A DNA stretch of 64,000 nt from Prionace glauca. Taxonomy: Eukaryota; Chordata; Chondrichthyes; Carcharhiniformes; Carcharhinidae. Numbering within the stretch: position 1 is the stretch's first letter; each line of letters opens with the position of its first letter. A program made the position numbers and the translations under genes. The stretch is taken from positions 13,071,543-13,135,542 of the forward strand of contig CM075761.1 in assembly GCA_037974335.1 (NCBI GenBank). The letters are read 5' to 3'. Positions 19,890-32,467 of this stretch are shown here, in pieces. The notes under the pieces are model-generated. The model saw only the letters and a program-made list of their open reading frames with translations, did not search any database and was not told the origin of the DNA.

Positions 19890-21935
19890 ATCCATTGATG
19901 TATCGATTCATTAACTGACTTTGTCTGCTTCTCGCTACCTCCGAAAAGCAGCGAGCTTGTCCACGGACCCCACACACCCCGGGCATACTCTCTTCCACCT
20001 ACTTCATATAAGAACATAAGAACATAAGAAATAGGAGCAGGAGTAGGCCATCTGGCCCCTCGAGCCTGCCCCGCCATTCAATAAGATCATGGCTGATCTG
20101 TCGTGACTCAGCTCCACCTTCCCGCCCTCTCCCCATAACCCTTAATCCCTTCTCTTATCAAAAACCCATCAACCCGTTTCTTAAAAATATTTAGCGAGGC
20201 AGCCTCCACCACTTCAACGGGCAGAGAATTCCAGAGATTCACCACCCTCTGAGTGAAGAAGTTCCTCCTCAACTCCGTTCTAAACCGCCCCCCCTTTATC
20301 TTGAGGCTGTACCCCCTAGTCCTACTGTCTTTTTTGAGCGGGAACAGTCTCTCCACCTCTATCCTATCCATCCCATTCATCATCTTATACGTCTCAATGA
20401 GATCTCCCCTCATTCTTCTAAACTCTAACGAGTACAAGCCTAGTTTATTCAGCCTCTCCTCATAGCTCAACCCCCTCAACTCCGGTATCAGCCTAGTAAA
20501 CCTCCTCTGCACTCCCTCCAGGGCCAAAATATCCTTGCGCAGGTGCGGCGCCCAAAACTGCACACAGTACTCCAGCTGCGGCCTCACCAATGCCCTATAC
20601 AGCTGCAGCAAGACCTCCCTACTTTTATATTCAATCCCCCTCGCTATGAAGGCCAGCATCCCATTCGCCTTCCTGACCACCTGCTGCACCTGCAAGCTGG
20701 GTTTTTGCGACTCATGCACAAGGACCCCGAGGTCCCTCTGCACCGTCGCCTGCTGCAGTTTTTCGCCCCGTAAGTAATAGTCCTTCCTACCATTCCTCGT
20801 ACCAAAGTGGACCACCTCACACTTGCCAACATTAAATTCCATTTGCCATTTCCTGGCCCATTCGCCCAGCCTATCTAGATCCTTCTGCAGACTCTCCACA
20901 CCCTCCGCACAATTTGCCTTTCCCCCAATCTTGGTGTCATCAGCAAATTTCGACACCCTGCACTCGGTTCCCTCCTCCAGATCATCTATATAAATGGTAA
21001 ATAGCTGAGGCCCCAGCACCGATCCCTGGGGCACCCCACTAGTCACCAACCGCCAATCCGAATAGCATCCATTGACCCCCACTCTCTGCCTCCTATTTGA
21101 CAACCAATCCTCTATCCACGCTAACACCCTACCCCCAACTCCATGTCCCCTGACCTTCTGCAATAACCTCTTGTGAGGTACCTTGTCAAACGCCTTCTGA
21201 AAATCCAGAAAGACTACATCCACCGGCTCTCCTCCATCCACTGCCCTAGACACATCCTCATAGAACTCCAGTAAATTTGTCAGATACGACTTCCCTTTAA
21301 TGAAACCGTGTTGCGTCCGCCCTATCAAGCAATTCCCCTCAAGATGCCTCGCTATTTCCTCCTTAATGACGGTTTCTAACATTTTACCTACCATAGACGT
21401 TAAACTAACCGGCCTATAATTCCCCGCCTTTTGCCTGGCACCCTTCTTAAACAACGGCGTAACATTAGCCGTTTTCCAATCTTCCGGCACTTCCCCGGAA
21501 TCCAGCGACGTCTGGAAAATAACCACCAAGGCATCCACTATCACCTCCGCCATTTCTTTCAGAACCCTCGGATGCATTCCATCCGGTCCTGGGGACTTGT
21601 CCACAATCAGCCCCTCCAGTCTGTCGAGCACCGCCTCTCTAGTAACAGTAATGTCATTAAGACCCTCCATTCCTACCACCAGTAAAAAAAATGCAAAAGT
21701 CTGAAATCATTTACCAACCAATTTAAGAACAGTTTCGTCCCTGCTGCCAACAGACTTTTGAATAAATATACCATGTATTAAGCTGCTCTTTCTCTACACC
21801 CGAGTTATGGCTGTAACAATGCATTCTGCACCCTCTCCTATCCTTCTCCCCTGTGTACTCTCTGAAATTTATGTTTTGTCGTCAAGAAGCAATACTTTTC
21901 AGTATATCCCAATCCATGTAACAATAAAAAATCAA
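19890..21935 (+). mobile_element. L2/Rex1-like LINE 3' end, split by CR1-a
   Basis: 19890-20006 ('ggaccccacacaccccgggc', 'ctctcttccacctactt') and 21690-21935 ('aaaagtctgaaatcattta' to 'caataaaaaatcaatg') are the two halves of one copy. They read on from each other when compared with 13233-13890. Confidence 0.8.
20007..21689 (-). mobile_element. CR1-a LINE, young 5'-truncated copy
   Basis: Inserted antisense within the L2/Rex1-like LINE. The 3' tail units start at 20007. The remaining ORF2 part (20108-21679, 523 residues) is fully open, from the RT start (SPGPDGMHPRVLKEMAEVIV) through SGVPQGSVLGPQLF and FADDTKIGG to the C-terminus. It lacks the endonuclease, so it is dead on arrival but recent. 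Confidence 0.95.
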
Positions 21936-22087
21936 TGATCTCCAACAAACAATTTTCGCATGCTGTCCATGATTTCTTCATTGTAAAGGGCACAATATTT
22001 CCAGGACAACAGACCAGTGACAAAGTGTTTGTAATCTACACCGGCCTCCTCCGACCCACGCTCTACCACCCCCGCCCTCCCCCCAAC

Positions 22088-22165
22088 ATAGAATAGTCAT
22101 AGAACCCTACAGTGCAAAAAGAGACACTTCGCGTCTGCACGGAACAGAATCCCACCCAGGCCCTA
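22088..22165 (-). mobile_element. SINE-1 3' end fragment
   Basis: Antisense 'catagaaccctacagtgcaa' followed by 'cccacccaggccctacc', the usual SINE-1 end. Confidence 0.7.
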
Positions 22166-22174
22166 CCCTCGTTG

Positions 22175-22580
22175 GTAGTCTCTTGTTTGTTTTGAGAATA
22201 GCCTAGTGCTTCAGGTCGTTAGTGTGTGCTTAAACTGGACCAGATGCTGGGCAACACGACAGCTCAGTGACTCTCACTGTTTGCTGTGCAAACGCATGGA
22301 TTTGGGCCGGTGTCTGTGTGGAGTTTGCGCATTCTCCCCGTGCTTGCGTGGGTTTTCTCCGGGTGCTCCGGTTTCCTCCCACACCCTAAAGATTTGCTAT
22401 TCGGCTGATTGGAGGTCATAAATTGTCCCTAATTTAGTCTTCCCTCAATGTTGAATGCCATGAACAATAGATAATGATCATGGGTGGAGGGGGGGGGGGG
22501 GGGGGACTGGTAATGTTAAAATGGCGGCGCGGGCTCATTGGGCCGAAGGGCCTGTTTTCCGGGCTGTTTTGTTCTTTGAA
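22175..22580 (+). mobile_element. SINE-3 copy
   Basis: Same head, body and 'aaatggcggcgcgggctc' end as at 17385, with a G-homopolymer at 22490-22505. Confidence 0.85.
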
Positions 22581-23725
22581 TTCCACTCTAGATTAGATGT
22601 TAAGTATTTCACATTGATGGAATCAGATGATGTTATCCTCTGCGACAATAATGCTTCTAAATGGTGCTGGGACACACGTGGTTCCCCTGGAGTTCCCTGT
22701 TTCCAGTGGACTTTTCCTTAGAACAAAACTACTGATGAGTAGCCATGTTCTCGAGACCAGGTGGTGCATTGCTCAGGAGCTCCCACTACATAAAACAAAA
22801 AGTAATTTGAATAGGAGGAAAGAATGCAGCCACTCGAACTAGCTCTGTTTCTCAGTCAGAGCATCCTTGATCTGTTATCACACTTGCACTTTCCTGTTTG
22901 AACGTATTTTCGTATCTCATGAGACCAGGGATCACAATTCTGTCCATCTTCGCCTTCCATTGACCTCATCGTATTGCAGCCACATCCAATACTGTAGGTG
23001 GCGCTGTTCGCAGCCATTGCCTCGGCACGAGTTAATTCTGGGCAACGCTGGCAGAGCCACGCCAGGCGGCGCTGCTGACAGACACCACATCTCCGTGAGG
23101 TGACTCTCTTCACAGTAACTCGCAATTTATTGGTTGCTCTTAAAGAGTCACTCCTTCTAGAGTTGGTGAATATGTTGAAACTCTTGATTTAGACAATCCT
23201 CTTCACTGTCACTCTCTCCACAGTAGGTGAACGGTTCCATCAAATCCCCCTTTTACCATTTCACCATTTCCGGGATAAAAAAATGCAAGCATCCCCACAC
23301 TCATCCCCACAACAGAAGATTCGATTCCTAGTGCCATGATGGCAAATCGCTTCTGGGCACTTCCGACGGCCGTGATACTCTCCCTGTGGTGTACGGTCCA
23401 TAATTGTGCGCAACATCCCTGCTTTGTAGTGACGAGAATTTTCGAAGACTTCCATATAAATTGCAGCCAGAATGTTCAATTCCTCTGTAGAGAAACGGAT
23501 TGATTTTTTTTTCTCAACTGATCCTCTTAATCCATCCTGCCAACTTCAGTGTTTCAGTATCTGCTGTTCTTTATCTCTTCAATCTTTCATCCTCTTTTAA
23601 GTTTTGAACCATATTCCTTATTGGTGCCTGAACTCTTCATAGCGGAATGCATCACTTCATTCTCCTGGGTTAATGTGGATCAGCCAAGTGGCTGGTAATG
23701 TTCGCCCGAAGTCATTAAGACCACA
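22581..23725. other. Unassigned sequence
   Basis: About 1.1 kb without recognised repeat or gene. Open frames on both strands are under 95 codons and match nothing I know. Confidence 0.5.
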
Positions 23726-23811
23726 TGACCATTAGATGTAGAAGCAAAATTAGGCCATTCGGTCCATCGCGTCTGCTCGACCATCCGGTCATGACTGACC
23801 AGTTTCTCATT
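23726..23811 (-). mobile_element. Old CR1 3' end
   Basis: 'gtagaagcaaaattaggcca' and 'gtctgctcgaccatccggtc' are the antisense of a decayed CR1 3' UTR. Confidence 0.65.
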
Positions 23812-24295
23812 CCATAGAAACCCTACAGTGCAGAAAGAGTCCATCTAGTCCGCACCGACAACAATCCCACGCAGGCCCTATCCCCTATTTTACTCGCTAA
23901 TCCCTCTAACCAACGCATCCCATGGCACACAGGGACAATTTAGCTTGGACAATCCACCTAACCCGCACATCTTTGGATTGTGGGAGGAAACCACAGCAAC
24001 CGGAGGGGACCCACGCAGACACGGGAAGAATGTGCAAACTCTGCACTGTCTGTGTGGAGTTTTCACATTCTCCTCGTGTGTGCGTGGGTATCCTCCCACA
24101 GTCCAAAGATGTACGGGTTAGATTGATTGGCCATGATAAAGTTGCCTTTTAGTCTCCTGAGATGTGTAGATTAGAGGGATTAGTTGGTAAAATATGTAGG
24201 GATAAGGGGGTCGGGCCTGGATAGGATTGTGGTCGGTGCAGGCTCGATGGGCCGAAGGGCTTCTTTCTGAACTGTAGGGTTCTATGATAAAACAC
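23812..24295. repeat. Head-to-head inverted pair of SINE-1 copies
   Basis: 23812-24045 is an antisense SINE-1 lacking its tRNA head. 24046-24295 is a sense copy lacking the same part. The arms, about 235 and 250 bp, meet at 'ctctgcactgtctgtgtgga', so the pair could fold into a long imperfect hairpin. Confidence 0.85.
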
Positions 24296-24304
24296 TGCTA
24301 CAAA

Positions 24305-24658
24305 TGTAACTTAAACATTGTGCGGAGGGTATGGAAAGTCTGCAGAGGGATCCAGATAGGCTAAGCGAGTAGGTGAGGACCTGGCAGACGGAATACAATG
24401 TTAGCAAGTGTGAGGTTATCCACTTTGGCAGGAATAATAATAGAAGGGATTACTGTTTAAAAGGTGAAAAGCTGCAGCATGTTATGGTGCAGAGGGACCT
24501 GGTCGCCGCACTTGCGGAAGGATATATTGGCATTGGAGGGAGTGCAGAGGAGGTTCACTAGGCTGATACCGGAGATGAAGGGGTTGGAGTATGAAGAGCG
24601 ATTGAATAGCCTGGGTCTGTACTCGTTGGACTTTAGAAGGATGAGGGGGGATCTTATA
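24305..24658 (+). mobile_element. CR1-a-like LINE fragment
   Basis: Internal RT-tail segment (SKCEVIHFGRNNNRRDY, then FTRLIPEMKGLEYEERLNS) with an internal deletion near 24500. It is cut at 24658 by the next, antisense element. Confidence 0.85.
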
Positions 24659-26265
24659 GAACATAGAACATAGAACATAGAAGATTACAGCGCAGAACAG
24701 GCCCTTCGGCCCACGATGTTGCGCCGACCAGTTACAAAACAATGACCCACTAGCCTAAACCAATCCCTTTTCATCCATAAACCTATCCACAGATCTCTTA
24801 AACGCCCCCAAACTTGGTGCATTTACAACTGCAGCTGGCAGGGCATTCCAGTCCCTCACCACCCTCTGGGTAAAGAACCTACCCCTGACATCAGTCCTAC
24901 AACTACCCCCCCTTAATTTAAAGTCGTGCCCCCTCGTGCTAGCTTTCTCCATCCTAGGTAAAAGGCTATCACTATCTACCCTGTCTAAACCTCTAATCAT
25001 CTTATATGTTTCAATGAGATCCCCTCTTAGCCGCCTTCTTTCCAGCGAAAACAACCCCAAATCTCTCAGTCTCTCCTCATAGGATCTCCCCTCCATACCA
25101 GGCAACATTCTGGTAAACCTCCTCTGCACCCTCTCCAAAGCCTCTACATCCTTCCTGTAATGTGGGGACGAGAACTGCACACAAAACCCCAAGTGTGGCC
25201 GCACCAGAGTTGTGTACAGTTGCATCATGACGCTGCAACTCCTAAATTCAATCCCCCTACCAATAAACGCCAAGACACCGTATGCCTTCTTAACAACCTT
25301 GTCTACTTGATTCCCAACTTTCAGGGATCTATGTACACAGACACCTAGATCCCTCTGCTCCTCCACACTATTCAAAGTCCTCCCGTTAGCCCTATACTCA
25401 ACACATCTGTTATTCCTACCAAAATGAATTACCTCACACTTCTCCACATTAAACTCCATCCGCCACCTCACAGCCCAGCTCTGCAACCTTTCTAAGTCAT
25501 CCTGCAAACTATGACACCCTTCCTCACAATCTACCACACCTCCGACTTTGGTGTCATCAGCAAATTTACTAATCCACCCAACTATACCCTCATCCAGATC
25601 ATTAATAAAAATTACAGACAGCAGTGGCCCCAAAACAGATCCCTGAGGCACACCACTCGTAACCGAACTCCATGACAAATATTTACCATCAACCACCACC
25701 CTCTGTCTCCTATCTGCTAGCCAATTCCTGATCCAATTACCCAGATCACCCCCAATCCCATACATCTGCATTTTCTGCAGAAGCCTACCATGGTGAACCT
25801 TATCAAACGCCTTGCTAAAATCCATATACACCACATCAACTGCCTTACCCCTATCCACCTCTTTGGTCACTTTCTCAAAGAACTCGATAAGGTTAGTAAG
25901 GCACGACCTACCCGCTACAAAACCACGCTGACTGTCTCTAATCAACTCATTACTCTCCAAATAACTATAAATCCTGTCTCTAATAATCCTTTCCAAAACC
26001 TTACCCACCACAGAAGTAAGACTCACCGGTCTATAATTCCCAGGGAAGTCCCTTCTCCCCTTCTTAAACAATGGGACAACATTTGCTGTCCTCCAATCAT
26101 CCGGTACTATACCAGAGACCAACGACGACCTGAAGATCAGAGCCAGAGTCTCTGCAATCACCTCTCTTGCCTCCCAAAGAATCCTAGGGTAAATCCCATC
26201 CGGACAGGGGACTTATCTATTTTCAAACCCTCTAAAATATCCAGCACATCCCCCGTATCAACTAC
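24659..26265 (-). mobile_element. CR1-c LINE, long open 5'-truncated copy
   Basis: Tail 'aacatagaacatagaacata' at 24659. Open frame at 24755-26161 (468 residues) with DFSKAFDKVHHGRLL, FADDTKVGG and FTRMLPGMEGRSYEERLRD. The frame breaks upstream of 26161, near the RT start. A young insertion into the CR1-a-like fragment. Confidence 0.94.
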
Positions 26266-26334
26266 CATTCTGGTAGTTGCATCAAATAATGACAACAGCG
26301 CTGTCATGGAAATGGATCTTCATTATTGTATGAG

Positions 26335-26937
26335 GGGACAGTAAGAAATCTCACAACACCTGTTTAAGGACCAGCAGGTTGATTTGGAATCACGAGCTTT
26401 TGGAGCCCTGCCCCTTTCTCAGGTGAGCGAGAAGGTGGGTTCACAAGCACGGCCTATATAAACAGAGATATAATTGCAAGACAATGGTTGGAATGCGAGT
26501 CTTTATAAGTAATCATAGAACATAGAACACTACAGCACAAACAGGCCCTTCGGCCCACAGGTTGTGCCAACCATATCCCTACCTACCAGGCCTACTTATA
26601 ATCCTCAACCCCATTAAATCTCATGTACTCATCCAGAAGTTTCTTAAAAGACTCCAGTGAGTTCGCCTCTACCACCACCGACTGCAGCCGATTCCACTCA
26701 CTTACCACCCTCTGAGTGAAAAACGTACCCCTGACATCTCCTCTGTACCTGCTCCCCAGCACCTTAAACCTGTGTCCAATCAAGTCTTTGCAGGTGCAGA
26801 CAATACATGTGGAGAGAGGTACACTGACGGGGAAGCGTTCTCCAAGGCAGTCTTCAAGATAGAGGAAAACCCATAATCGCCGAGCACAAACTCAGAGCCA
26901 AGCTCCCCATGCATGAGGACGGTCTCAACTGGGATCT
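26335..26937 (-). mobile_element. Penelope-type element, interrupted
   Basis: 26335-26514 and 26781-26937 read on from each other ('tttataagtaatc|...|aatcaagtctttgcag'). The core near 26390-26430 is more diverged than at 14168. A CR1-b insertion sits between the halves, with AATC repeated at its ends. Confidence 0.5.
26515..26780 (-). mobile_element. CR1-b LINE, short 3' fragment
   Basis: 'atagaacatagaacactaca' tail, then the antisense RT C-terminus decoding as TFFTQRVVSEWNRLQSVVVE. Flanked by AATC on both sides, a likely target-site duplication. Confidence 0.9.
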
Positions 26938-27115
26938 AGGTTCAATATAAATCAGGGTTTAAAAGTCTAATGATGACCATGAAACCATTGTGCATTGTCA
27001 TAAAATCCAACTGGTTTCGGGAAGGAAATCTATCGTTCTCACCTGGTCTGGCCTACACGTGTCTCCATTCCCACAGCCACGTGATTTCCGAGCAAATGTC
27101 CTCTGAAATAAAGGG
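26938..27115 (+). mobile_element. SINE-2 fragment
   Basis: Carries 'ctaatgatgaccatgaaacc' and 'ggaaggaaatct', the SINE-2 body, without a clear head. Confidence 0.75.
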
Positions 27116-27289
27116 AGATTAGGGAGGAAAATTAAGAAGAGGGGCGAAGGATTTAGGGAAAAATTGGCTCTTCGAAAATATGGCACCTTCGAAAACAGTG
27201 AACCAATGGCTCTGATATGTAGCGTTCAAATATAGACACATTTTCCTATGTAGAAGTAAAATGAAGCCATCACAAGTTTTGTTGTGCGT

Positions 27290-27480
27290 TCATTTTCGGG
27301 ACACTGGCGTTGCTGGCTGGGCCAGCATTTATTGCCCACCCCCTCGTTGCTTTTGGAGGGCCATTAAAAATCAATCACATTATTGTGACTCTGGACTCCA
27401 CATGTAGGGCAAACTGGGTAAGGAAGGCAAATATCCTTCCCTCAAGGGCATTAGTGAACCTTTACTGAACATTTATGTGA
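27290..27480 (-). mobile_element. SINE-2 fragment
   Basis: Antisense 'ggctgggccagcatttattg' and 'ctctggactccacatgtagg' of the SINE-2 3' half. Confidence 0.75.
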
Positions 27481-28015
27481 GGAAAACAAAGCAAACTCGC
27501 ATGAACAGGGTAATTCCCGTCATCTGAACATGGAGTCAGTTTTTGCTGTCTGAACACTTACTCTAGCCGACATTTCTTACCCTTTTTCACTCACCATAAA
27601 CCTGCAACAGCAAGAAAATGAGTCTTGCATATAATCATTCTTTGGATATCTTTACGCGCTATTTCGACGTGTTTTGTGACCAGTTTGTTTCTGTCGGGTT
27701 CATGGCCGCAGGTTGACCTGAGCTCAAACCCAGAGAGTTTCGCCCCTTTCAGATGCAGTGGAAATTATGACTGGCTGGTGCAATGGAAAGTATGACACGG
27801 GTTTGGTGCGGTGTGCTGGTGAATTCCACATTCACGTGACACAGTGCGGTCATCGACTGTGCGTCACAGCGATGAACAGGCAGCATGTCTTCAGGGAGTA
27901 TTACAGTACAGTAATTGTGTGGTGAAATGTTTTCTATTTCAGCTACATTTCAATTCATTGGCGGGATGTGAACTTCCTTAGCAACGGCAGAGTGCATTGT
28001 TTTTTCGAAAATGAT
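27481..28015. other. Unassigned sequence
   Basis: No repeat or gene recognised in about 530 bp. Confidence 0.5.
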
Positions 28016-30175
28016 GATGTTCAAAGATGTGCAGGTTACGGTGGATTGGCCATGCCAAATTGCCCCTTAGTGCCCAAAGATGTGCAGTTTAGGTGGATTG
28101 GCCGTGCTAAATTGACCCTTAGTGTCCAAAGATGTTCAGGTTAGGTGGATTGGCCATGCTAAATTGTCCCTTAGTGTCCAAAGATGTGTAGGTTAGGGTG
28201 GATTGGCCATGCTAAATTGTCCCTTAGAGTCTAAAGATGTGCAGGTAAGGTGGGTTAGAACATAGAACATAGAACACTACAGCACAAACAGGCCCTTCGG
28301 CCCACGAGTTGCGCCGATCACATCAACACCAACCAACCTACAGACCTATCTATAACCCTCAATCTCATTAAACCCCATATACTCATCCAGAAGTCTTTTA
28401 AAAGACACCAGCGAGTTCGCCTCCACCACCGACGACGGCAGCCGATTCCACTCACTCACCACCCTCTGAGTGAAAAACTTACCCCTAACATCACTTCTGA
28501 ACTTCCCTCCTTCCACATTAAATCTGTGTCCTCTCGTTGCAACTATTTCAACCCGGGGAAATAACCTCTGAGAGTCCACCCTATCCATTCCTCTCAACAT
28601 TTTGTAAACTTCTATCAGGTCGCCTCTCAACCTTCGTCTCTCCAGGGAAAAATGACCCAGCTCCCTCAACCTATCTTCATAAGGCATGCCTCCCAGTCCA
28701 GGCAACATCCTTGTAAATCTCCTCTGTACCCTCTCAATAGCTTCTACATCCTTCCTATAGTGAGGCGACCAGAACTGCGCACAATACTCTAAATGAGGCC
28801 TGACAAGGGTCTTATTAAGTTGCAGCATTACCTCCCGACTCCTAAACTCAATCCCTCGATTAATGAAGGCCAGTACACCATACGCCTTCTTGACCACCTC
28901 CTCCACCTGCGAGGCCGATTTAAGAGTCCCGTGGATCCGGACCCCTAGATCCTTCTGCTCTTCAACACTACTCAGACGTCTGCCCTTGATAGTGTACTCG
29001 TTCATCCCGTTTGTTTTGCCAAAATGGACGACTACACATTTATCCGCGTTGAAGTCCATCTGCCACTTCTCCGCCCAGTCCTGCATCCTATCTATGTCCT
29101 GCTGCAACTTTTGCCATCCTTCCAGACCATCCACAACACCACCGACCTTAGTGTCATCAGCGAACTTACTTACCCATCCCTCCACTTCCTCATCCAGGTC
29201 ATTTATGAAAATGACAAACAACAAGGGTCCCAGAACAGATCCTTGAGGCATTCCGCTGGTGACTGACCTCCATTCAGAAAAAGCCCCATCCACAACCACT
29301 CTCTGCCTTCTGCAGGCAAGCCAATTCTGGATCCAGAAGGCCAAAGGCCCTTGGATCCCATGCCCTCTCACCTTCTCAAGAAGTCTTGCATGGGGGACCT
29401 TATCAAACGCCGTGCTGAAGTCCATGTACACTACGTCCACGGCACTTCCTTCGTCAATGTGTTTAGTCACATTATCGAAGAACTCAACTCGGCTTGTAAG
29501 GCACGACCAGCCCTTGACAAATCCATGCTGACTATTCCTGATCATGTCAAACCTCTCCAAATGTTCGTAAATGGCCATGCTAAATTGCCCCTTAGTGTCC
29601 AAAGAGGTGCAGGTGATGTGGATTGGCCATGCTAAATTGCCCCTTAGTCTCCAAAGATGTACAGGTTAGTTGGATTGCCAATTCGTGTCAAAAGATGTAC
29701 AGGTTAGATGGATTGGCCGTGCTAAATTGCCCTTAGTGTCCAAAGATGTACAAGTTAGATGGATTGGCCATGCTAAATTAGCCATTAGTGTCCAAAGATG
29801 CACAGGTTAGATGAATTGGCCGTGCTAAGTTGCCCTTAGCATTCCAAAGATGTGCAAGTTACGTGGATTGGCCATGCTAAATTGCCCTTAGCTTCCAAAG
29901 ATGTTCAGGTTAGATGGATTGGCCACGCTAAATTGTCCCTTAGTGTCCAAAGATGTACAGGTTAAATGGATTGGCCGTGCTAAATTGCCCCTTAGTGCCC
30001 AAGGATGTGCGGGTTAGGTAGATTGGCCATGCTAAATTGCCCCTTAGTGTCGGAGGAAGTAGCTCGGGTAAATTTTTGGGGTTATGGGAACAGGGCCTGT
30101 ATGGAATTGTGATGGGTGCTGACTCGATGGGCCGAATGGCGTCCTTCTGCACTTTAGGATTTGATAATTCTGTGA
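28016..30175 (+). repeat. SINE-1-derived minisatellite, split by CR1-b
   Basis: About four units at 28016-28255 and nine at 29579-30050, period about 52 bp. It ends in a normal SINE-1 3' part (30050-30175, 'gactcgatgggccgaatggc'). The array therefore grew inside a SINE-1 copy and was later split by a LINE. Confidence 0.88.
28256..29578 (-). mobile_element. CR1-b LINE, young 5'-truncated copy
   Basis: Tail 'gaacatagaacatagaacac' at 28258. A long open frame (28346-29602) with FSTAFDKVPHARLLEKVRGH, FADDTKVGG and [20 protein letters not shown]. The first residues of that frame come from minisatellite sequence, so the frame start is chimeric. Confidence 0.95.
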
Positions 30176-31494
30176 TCACCCGCCCTCTGCAAGCTGCCTC
30201 ATAAAGAGAAGTGAAAATATTCTATGAATTATATGTGACTTGACTGAAATTGTGTTGGAAATCTCAGTGATTTGCCACTTGAGTGTAGAATGTACAGACT
30301 GCAGTTCCTGTGAGCTGCAGATGAGATGAGTGTGTCTGTGAATCAGAGGGGGTTTCTGCTAATTGTACTCAACCCTAGGAATGCTTGAAAATAGTAACCA
30401 ATTTTCTTTTGAAGAGTTTCCTGTAATATGACTTAATTGTAAACCAGCAGGTTCTCTGTGCAGCTAAATCTATCTCGAATGCCCAACTGTCTGCGGTTTA
30501 ACATTGTGTCTCAGCTTCTGATCTCTGGAGAGAGTTGGGTGGGTGTAGCACCTCAACTGTAAACAAACGAAAAACCACATTAAGCTGTAGTCTCCGACAT
30601 CTTTCTGTCTCAACGTGATCAGAATCTCGACCAGCGATTGCTGCTTTGATGTGCTTTGCACACTCCCCGAAAGGGCTGTGAGCGAGGCGTCTTTCTTAAG
30701 GTCATACAATGCAAGTGTGGTCATAGGCAACGCCTCTCTGTGTTTCTCTATCTGCTGCCAAGCCCCGCTCTCTGCTGCAAAATCTCATGACTCTTTTCCT
30801 TCACTTGAAAGGTCATAGCTTTTTTGCAGAGCACTTCAATCACTCTGGAAAGAGCATCCTCTGTGTTCACCTCAGAACCGTTTGTGGCACTAATTTGTTC
30901 TACCAGGGTCTTCACCTTAACATATATGTATCTAACTCTGGTCTCCCAGCTCTGTTCCTCCTCATTCTTTTGAACGTTCCCTGGCGGAATAATTGCTACA
31001 GTGTGTTGTAGAGAAACTAGAACATTGAATTTGTTGTTTTAATATTCTCATTGGATCAACTGTCGAATTAGAGTCTCTCACAACAATGAAAGATTTGATC
31101 CACTGGCAGTTTCTAAGTATTTTCCTTCTGTTAGGGTGGTGCATGATAACGTTTTGCAATAAGCATCACGGATAACCGTATTCTAAACTGTATCCTAATT
31201 AGGGCTTTGTTACACTAAAGCAGCTGATCCAACTGGGAAGTCTAACTGGGACATCTGAAAGAAATGTTCCTCTCATATGCAAGAGTTTAAAATACTTTCT
31301 TGTTTCATAACAGAGTGAATAGCTCCTAATCAAAATACGTTTTACACAATGTGTTTTGATCTTTATCATTTGAATTTCGGGCCTCGGTGTTTGATCCATA
31401 GTTTGAGCCCCGATTTTCCAGTAACAGCACTAAATTAATTGATGCTGCTTCTGCCAATCACCGTTGACTTTTACTTCATTGACTAAATTCCTGA
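30176..31494. other. Unassigned sequence
   Basis: About 1.3 kb without recognised repeat. A minus-strand frame (30470-30730) contains ITLRQKDVGDYSLMW, vaguely like an Ig E-F turn, but has no cysteine and is not supported. Confidence 0.5.
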
Positions 31495-31555
31495 GCGGCA
31501 CCGTGGCTCAGTGGACAGCACCACTGTCTCACAGCACTAGGGACCGGGTTGTGAG
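31495..31555 (+). mobile_element. SINE-1 head fragment
   Basis: Only the tRNA-like part remains ('gcggcaccgtggctcagtgg', 'cagcactagggaccgggtt'). Confidence 0.65.
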
Positions 31556-32036
31556 TGACTGAATATCGACAGGCCACTTGGGTAGAGCCCAAAGACTCAT
31601 TATCCTCTCAGGGCAGAAAATTCTCCTCTCATTCTGAAATGGCAATTTCTTTACCCTGAGGTGATGTCGCTGTGTGACATATTTTCCAGCCAATGGAATC
31701 AAATCCTTTCGTATCTGGCATGTTACCATCCTTCAAAATATTGTGTTTCAATGAGTTGAAGTCTCATTTTTCGATAGAGTTCCACAGACAATTTCACACA
31801 ATTTCCCCAGCCTCTCGCCACAGGAGATCCCTATCGTTCAAGGGATCAGTGATAGGTTATTAGGAGTTGGGGAACCAAATGTCGTGTGTCCAAGTACACA
31901 GATTAATCAGGAATGGTTAATCAGGAATGTCAACTGACCATCATACAGTCGACAGCAATTGCCACGACTGAGCCTGTGTTGAGATGGTCTTGGATGGTAG
32001 AGAACAAGTAACCAGGCAACTGCTATTTAAATGGAA
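31556..32036. other. Unassigned, perhaps very old LINE 3' end
   Basis: 31590-31860 has antisense CR1-like phrases ('cctcagggcagaaaattctc', 'ccccagcctctcgccacagg'), too decayed to assign. Confidence 0.4.
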
Positions 32037-32467
32037 CATAGAACATTACAGCGCAGAACAGGCCCTTCGGCCCACGATGTTGCGCCGACCAGTTACAAAA
32101 ACAATGACCCACTAGCCTATACCAATCCCTTTTCGTCCATAAACCTATCTACAGATCTCTTAAACGCCCCCAAACTAGGAGCATTTACAACTGCAGCAGG
32201 CAGGGCATTCCAGTCCCTCACCACCCTCTGGGTAAAGAACCTACCCCTGACATCAGTCCTATAACTACCCCCCTTAATTTAAAGCCATGCCCCCTCGTGC
32301 TAGCTTTCTCCTTCCGAGGAAAAAGGCTATCACTGTCCACCCTATCTAAACCTCTAATCATCTTATATGTTTCAATAAGATCCTCTCTTAGCCGCCTTCT
32401 TTCCAACGAAAACAACCCCAAATCCCTCAGTCTCTCCTCATAGGACCTCCCCACCATACCAGGCAAT
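32037..32467 (-). mobile_element. CR1-c LINE, 3' fragment
   Basis: Antisense RT tail decodes as [20 protein letters not shown]. Tail 'aacatagaacattacagcg'. Very like 24659-25110. Confidence 0.9.

Noticed and set aside
23261-23479. Cys-rich minus-strand frame of 72 codons
   Set aside because: No known family recognised, and no supporting neighbour or splice signal.
30470-30730. Minus-strand frame with VGDYSLMW, possible Ig-like exon remnant
   Set aside because: It lacks the cysteines, a tryptophan at the C-strand position and clear splice sites; the likeness is only a few residues.
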